Shown here: positions 6,399-8,921 of the stretch, piece after piece | Numbering within the stretch: the stretch's first letter is position 1 | How the letters are laid out: each line of letters opens with the position of its first letter | Source of the DNA: Holosporales bacterium | GTDB lineage: Bacteria; Pseudomonadota; Alphaproteobacteria; RUG11792 | Length of the DNA: 8,921 bases | Assembly: GCA_031262205.1 (NCBI GenBank) | Contig: JAISID010000076.1 | Coordinates: 1-8,921, forward strand | Direction: 5' to 3' | Notes under the pieces: generated by a model | Database searches by the model: none | Seen by the model: only the letters and a program-made list of their open reading frames with translations | What the model was told of the DNA's origin: nothing | Made by a program: the position numbers and the translations under genes

Positions 6399-6660
6399 TT
6401 CTTCTCAGAATATTGGCGTTAACGAAGAGTAATTGCGTTTTACGATCAACAGCTTTCTATAATATTTATCTTTTGGCTCCTTCGATTATACCGATTTATT
6501 AGAAGCGTAACTTGTCAAGGGACGCTCTCTTCGTTCGCTCTATAGCCCTTGACAAGACGCTTTATAAATCGGTCGAGATATCCTCGTTCCAAAAGGTAAA
6601 TATTATTGGGGGGACGGTTTTGAGCGTATAGTCCGGTTTCTTATCGTTTTAACACCGGCT
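6399..6660. repeat. Nested palindromic repeat, copy C
   Basis: Left flank 6399-6468 (TTCTCAGAATATTGG, then TTTTACGATCAACAGCTTTC) matches copy B. Left arm 6469-6498 (TCTTTTGGCTCC, then TTCGATTATACCGATTTA); inner perfect stem CTTGTCAAGGG (6511-6521) with CCCTTGACAAG (6546-6556); right arm 6565-6596 of the copy-A type (TAAATCGGTCGAGATATCC, then TCGTTCCAAAAGG), so the outer arms pair only at their ends. The right flank (TATTATTGGGGGG, then TATAGTCCGGTTTCT) is shared with copy A to about 6660. Confidence 0.88.
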
Positions 6661-6871
6661 GAAAAGGAGATCTTCTGCGGCTGTGGATTAATGGGATAGC
6701 GTCGCTAGATGAAGGATCATAGCCACGATGTATTGTTAAATATATTGTTAAAATTTTATAGTAATATATAAGTATACTTAAAGTAATAAATTATAAAAAT
6801 CCACATATTACTACTAAATTGCGTTTTATTACCACCGCTAATCATCAGAGAATGATTTCAAAATTTGAAAA

Positions 6872-6887
6872 TGTTTCACGTGAAACA
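6872..6887. other. parS: Perfect parS site
   Basis: TGTTTCACGTGAAACA is the exact consensus ParB-binding palindrome used by alphaproteobacterial and many other chromosomal ParABS systems. It is flanked by AAAA and TTTT, extending the dyad to 24 bp (6868-6891). It lies about 2.5 kb from the one-mismatch site near 4364. It marks a probable segregation-complex loading site, usually origin-proximal. Confidence 0.9.
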
Positions 6888-7088
6888 TTTTGAGAAATAT
6901 GCCATTAAAAGCGGTCTTTAAATAATATAAAGTATAAATATATAAAACAGAGAATATGTATAATTATAATGTAATAATCAAAGTACTGTTTTCCATGAAT
7001 ATTTATTGGGAATCATAACTTAACACTGTCTAGTCTGAAGACGATTTCTTTTTCTTTCTAAAAAAGCAAGGAATTTATTTGGAAAATC

Positions 7089-7104
7089 TTAACGTTCTAT
7101 TAAC
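7089..7104 (+). promoter_or_regulatory. CtrA-type box with possible downstream -10
   Basis: TTAACGTTCTATTAAC fits the full TTAA-N7-TTAAC CtrA consensus of Alphaproteobacteria. TATGAT (7110-7115), one mismatch from TATAAT, follows closely, the arrangement of CtrA-activated promoters. Transcription would enter the GC-rich island at about 7151-7186. In AT-rich DNA TTAA half-sites are common, so the match alone is not proof. Confidence 0.45.
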
Positions 7105-7119
7105 CTTTTTATGATATGC

Positions 7120-7190
7120 TAAAGCTATGCTTGCATAGATTGAGTAGTTAAGGGAAGCAAGCCCCGAGGAGGGCGGGGGTTTGGGATGGT
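7120..7190 (+). ncRNA. Candidate structured small RNA or leader (GC-rich island)
   Basis: Within otherwise very AT-rich DNA a roughly 35-base G/C-rich block occurs (7151-7186). CAAGCCCC and GGGGTTTG can pair as an 8-bp stem including one G-U. A hairpin CTATG-CTTG-CATAG (7125-7138) precedes it. GC-rich islands in AT-rich genomes often mark structured RNAs, and a CtrA-type promoter lies just upstream. No Rfam family is recognised and no terminator is clear; the boundaries are approximate. Confidence 0.25.
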
Positions 7191-7204
7191 TATTATAGTA
7201 TAAA

Positions 7205-7345
7205 TTCGTTAATTTTTCGTTAATTTTTGAAATTTATTTTTCGCTAAAATTTCGCTCGATTTTCTAAAAGAATTTTTCGCCAAATTTGGCCAAATTTTCG
7301 CCTGGTTTTTCATCAAATTTGGGTTATGATTTTTTCCCCCAATTT
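7205..7345. repeat. T-rich degenerate TTTTCG repeat tract
   Basis: ATTTTTCG/TTTTCGCY-type units recur, with CG steps at about 7207, 7218, 7242, 7253, 7278 and 7299, spacings near one or two helical turns. The tract includes a perfect 12-bp palindrome GCCAAATTTGGC (7279-7290) and a second TTAA-N7-TTAA box (7209-7223). Purines and pyrimidines are strongly strand-biased. It resembles curved or easily melted regulatory DNA rather than a coding sequence. Confidence 0.5.
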
Positions 7346-7500
7346 TTGGTTAGTCGTTTGAAATTCTAGCAATGAGTTTGGAAATTATCCTCCGATGCCC
7401 TATAAATAACGGTTGTATACTAGAAATTCAAAATCATTACTTATTAAAATCTATTAGATACAAGTCAGATTTTAGGACGTTAAGTATGATTCCAAAAGTT

Positions 7501-8742
7501 TTAATCGTCCTCCATTTGCATTGTTTCTTTGAGGAAGAAAGACAGGAAATACGATATGACGAGAAGAGTAGGGATAATTAATATCGCATATTTATAACAA
7601 TCAATATTATAAATTCTTAGACCGTTTTCACCGATGGAACCGTCCCAGAAGAAATCTAATAACGCTCCCAAAAGCGGTTGAAATACAGCTCCTATGGACA
7701 TAACTATGCAATTAGCCAAAGCTCCCGTCATTCCCGCTAATTCTGGGGAAGAATTGTTTTGAGCGCAGGTGAAGTTTATAACTTGAGCGCCAGTTAAAAA
7801 CCCTATCCCGAAAACGATCGCAAACGCGACGTAGAGGTTTTCTGAAGAAAGAACTAAGAGCATAAACAACGCAGCTATTAAGGCGACCGCCGTTCTTATA
7901 GTTTTTACGTAACTTCTAATTTTCCTGGCGTAAAGAGCCAAGACTAAACTTCCGATAGCTACTGAAACGTAAACTACGGCCGAGGCGAAAGACGCCGTTT
8001 CGTTGCCAACTTTATATTTAGTCATGAAAAAGGGAACTATCCAAAGTTCTGCAAATGCTGAAAACACTAGATACATAAAACCGGAAATTAAACTGGATAA
8101 AATAATCTGACGGTTTTTTATAAGCATTGAAAGAGAGCGTATTACGGAAGGGTTTTTGCTCTCCTTTCGAACGTCGTTTTTCGGGATAAAAATAAATACG
8201 AGAACTAGTATTACGATTCCAATTGAAGCCAAGACGTATATAGCGTTTTGCCATCCGAAGCAGTTCGCTAATTTCGCAACGGGGAATCCTCCGGTCATTC
8301 CGCCTATGGTTCCCATCATGTTTGTGACTCCAACTAAAATAGCAAAGTATTTTTGAGGGAATGAATTCGCGGCGATTTGAAGACAGCTGATGAACGCGCA
8401 GGCCGAGCCGGCTCCAATAAGAAACCTACCGGCCTGAGCTATGTGTATATTGTTGCCGCTAGCAAACAAAACCGAACCTAAAATACACAAAAGAGCGGAT
8501 AGACCTATTAGATTGCGAGGCCCCATTTTGTCTAAGATTATGCCGCAAGGCAGCTGCAGAAAAGTGTATGAATAATAATAAAAAGAAACCAAAATCCCAA
8601 GCGTTGTCGAGGTTGCATTAAAGGTCGTCATTAACTCGCTTGTCATGACGCTAGGAGAAACTCTCAAAATTAATTCGTATAAGTAAAAGAAATTAGCAAT
8701 TCCCCATGCCGTCCATGATTTATAGTCAACCTTCGTTTTCAT
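7501..8742 (-). CDS. MFS transporter, 12 TM
   Basis: Inner-membrane major facilitator superfamily carrier, 413 residues, the usual length for a 12-TM member. The N-terminus carries YELILRVSPSVMTSEL (22-37), a signature of MFS proteins frequent in intracellular Rickettsiales, Legionella and Coxiella. Motif A is GIILDKMGPRN (67-77) between TM2 and TM3, with D71 and R76. GRFLIGAGSA (105-114) is the motif B Arg-Gly pattern in TM4, and the Gly-rich TM5 (138-152) resembles motif C without its proline. A cytoplasmic basic loop (188-205) separates the two six-helix halves. The C-terminus is acidic (MQMEDD). The start ATG 8742 follows a short leader with no Shine-Dalgarno. The substrate cannot be assigned; host-derived metabolite or peptide/sugar uptake is possible. 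It is transcribed divergently from the gene beginning at 8885. Confidence 0.92.
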   Translation of the reverse strand: MKTKVDYKSWTAWGIANFFYLYELILRVSPSVMTSELMTTFNATSTTLGILVSFYYYSYTFLQLPCGIILDKMGPRNLIGLSALLCILGSVLFASGNNIHIAQAGRFLIGAGSACAFISCLQIAANSFPQKYFAILVGVTNMMGTIGGMTGGFPVAKLANCFGWQNAIYVLASIGIVILVLVFIFIPKNDVRKESKNPSVIRSLSMLIKNRQIILSSLISGFMYLVFSAFAELWIVPFFMTKYKVGNETASFASAVVYVSVAIGSLVLALYARKIRSYVKTIRTAVALIAALFMLLVLSSENLYVAFAIVFGIGFLTGAQVINFTCAQNNSSPELAGMTGALANCIVMSIGAVFQPLLGALLDFFWDGSIGENGLRIYNIDCYKYAILIIPTLLVISYFLSFFLKETMQMEDD

Positions 8743-8771
8743 AATTTTTATACAATTTTATTAATAAATTG

Positions 8772-8800
8772 ATTATATCATTGCTTTTTACATAATTCAA
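8772..8800 (-). promoter_or_regulatory. Strong sigma70-type promoter of the MFS gene
   Basis: On the minus strand TTGAAT (8800-8795), 17-base spacer, perfect TATAAT (8777-8772). The -10 box lies 29 bases before the start codon, giving a leader of only about 20-25 nt without a visible ribosome binding site. Confidence 0.75.
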
Positions 8801-8864
8801 GATTGGATTTATTTGTTACTTGTATCATTTTAACAAGAATTAGTTTATTATTTTAGCAAATATA

Positions 8865-8897
8865 AACATGGAGGTAAAAATAACATGGAGGTAAAAA
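8865..8897 (+). repeat. Tandem duplication of a translation start
   Basis: AACATGGAGGTAAAAA occurs at 8865-8880 and again at 8882-8897, one base apart. The first copy's GGAGGT (8870-8875) is positioned nine bases before the second copy's ATG (8885), so the old start now supplies the ribosome binding site of the new one. Confidence 0.7.
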
Positions 8898-8921
8898 ACA
8901 ATAGGAAATCGCTGATAATTT
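8885..8921 (+). CDS. 5' end of an unidentified gene, cut by the window edge
   Basis: ATG 8885 with a perfect GGAGGT (8870-8875) at nine bases opens a frame reading MEVKNNRKSLII to the window end. The alternative ATG at 8868 stops after eight codons (MEVKITWR). Too little is present to name the product; a basic start followed by hydrophobic residues could be a signal or membrane anchor. It is divergent from the MFS transporter. Confidence 0.5.
   Translation, partial: MEVKNNRKSLII

Larger units (their letters stand above)
6661..7500. other. Long regulatory-looking intergenic spacer
   Basis: No convincing gene lies on either strand; the plus-strand ORF from 7372 runs into the MFS gene antisense and lacks any family features. 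The spacer is very AT-rich (especially 6735-6990) and contains the perfect parS, two TTAA-N7-TTAA boxes, a short GC-rich island and a T-rich repeat tract, listed separately. One near-match to a DnaA box (TGTGGATTA, about 6682-6690, one mismatch) is present; there is no DnaA-box cluster. AAAATCT (7446-7452) and AGATTTT (7467-7473) form a weak stem downstream of the MFS stop codon that might terminate that gene. Confidence 0.55.

Noticed and set aside
7140..7190. tRNA or SRP/RNase P RNA in the GC-rich island
   Set aside because: No GGTTCGAATCC-like T-arm, no acceptor pairing, and none of the conserved SRP or RNase P sequence blocks are present.
7372..7581. 69-codon plus-strand ORF at the 3' end of the MFS gene
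   Set aside because: Its 3' part is antisense to the intact MFS coding sequence, it lacks a ribosome binding site and has no recognisable motifs.
1..8921. CRISPR array or defence system
   Set aside because: Repeats A-C are 200-260 bp, widely spaced and palindromic, with no short regularly spaced repeats and no cas, restriction or toxin-antitoxin genes.

Overview
The window looks like an accessory-rich, possibly origin-proximal stretch of an AT-rich alphaproteobacterial chromosome, most plausibly from a host-associated lineage (Holosporales- or Rickettsiales-like). The evidence is low GC, wide decayed intergenic spaces, broken mobile genes, intergenic palindromic repeats reminiscent of Rickettsia/Wolbachia palindromic elements, a consensus parS site, and a full TTAA-N7-TTAAC CtrA-type box. 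The lineage is an inference from style; no rRNA or other phylogenetic marker gene is present.

Left third (1-2133): an eroded mobile segment. It opens with a frameshifted Toprim-domain (primase/relaxase type) relic, followed by very AT-rich small membrane ORFs, one of them frameshifted at a T run. Next comes a full-length but heavily degenerate IS1595-family transposase on the minus strand, then the first copy (A) of a nested palindromic repeat.

Middle (2134-6398): three intact genes in large spacers. A divergent dicarboxylate/amino acid:cation symporter (+) is followed by palindromic copy B and two parS-like sites. A hypoxanthine phosphoribosyltransferase (-) carries a lipoprotein signal peptide. 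It is divergent from kdsD/kpsF (+), which encodes arabinose-5-phosphate isomerase for Kdo/LPS synthesis. Good promoters can be placed in the hpt-kdsD divergent spacer.

Right third (6399-8921): palindromic copy C, then about 840 bp without a convincing gene. That stretch holds a perfect parS, two CtrA-type boxes, a short GC-rich island in AT-rich DNA that may be a small RNA, and a T-rich TTTTCG-repeat tract. A 12-TM MFS transporter (-) follows with a strong promoter. The window ends in the first codons of a plus-strand gene whose start region is tandemly duplicated.

The intact genes do not form one pathway. They cover uptake (symporter, MFS), purine salvage (hpt) and outer-membrane LPS (kdsD), which suits a host-dependent bacterium. 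The most unusual items are the parS cluster interleaved with a nested-palindrome repeat family, the lipoprotein HPRT, and the regulatory-looking spacer at 6661-7500.
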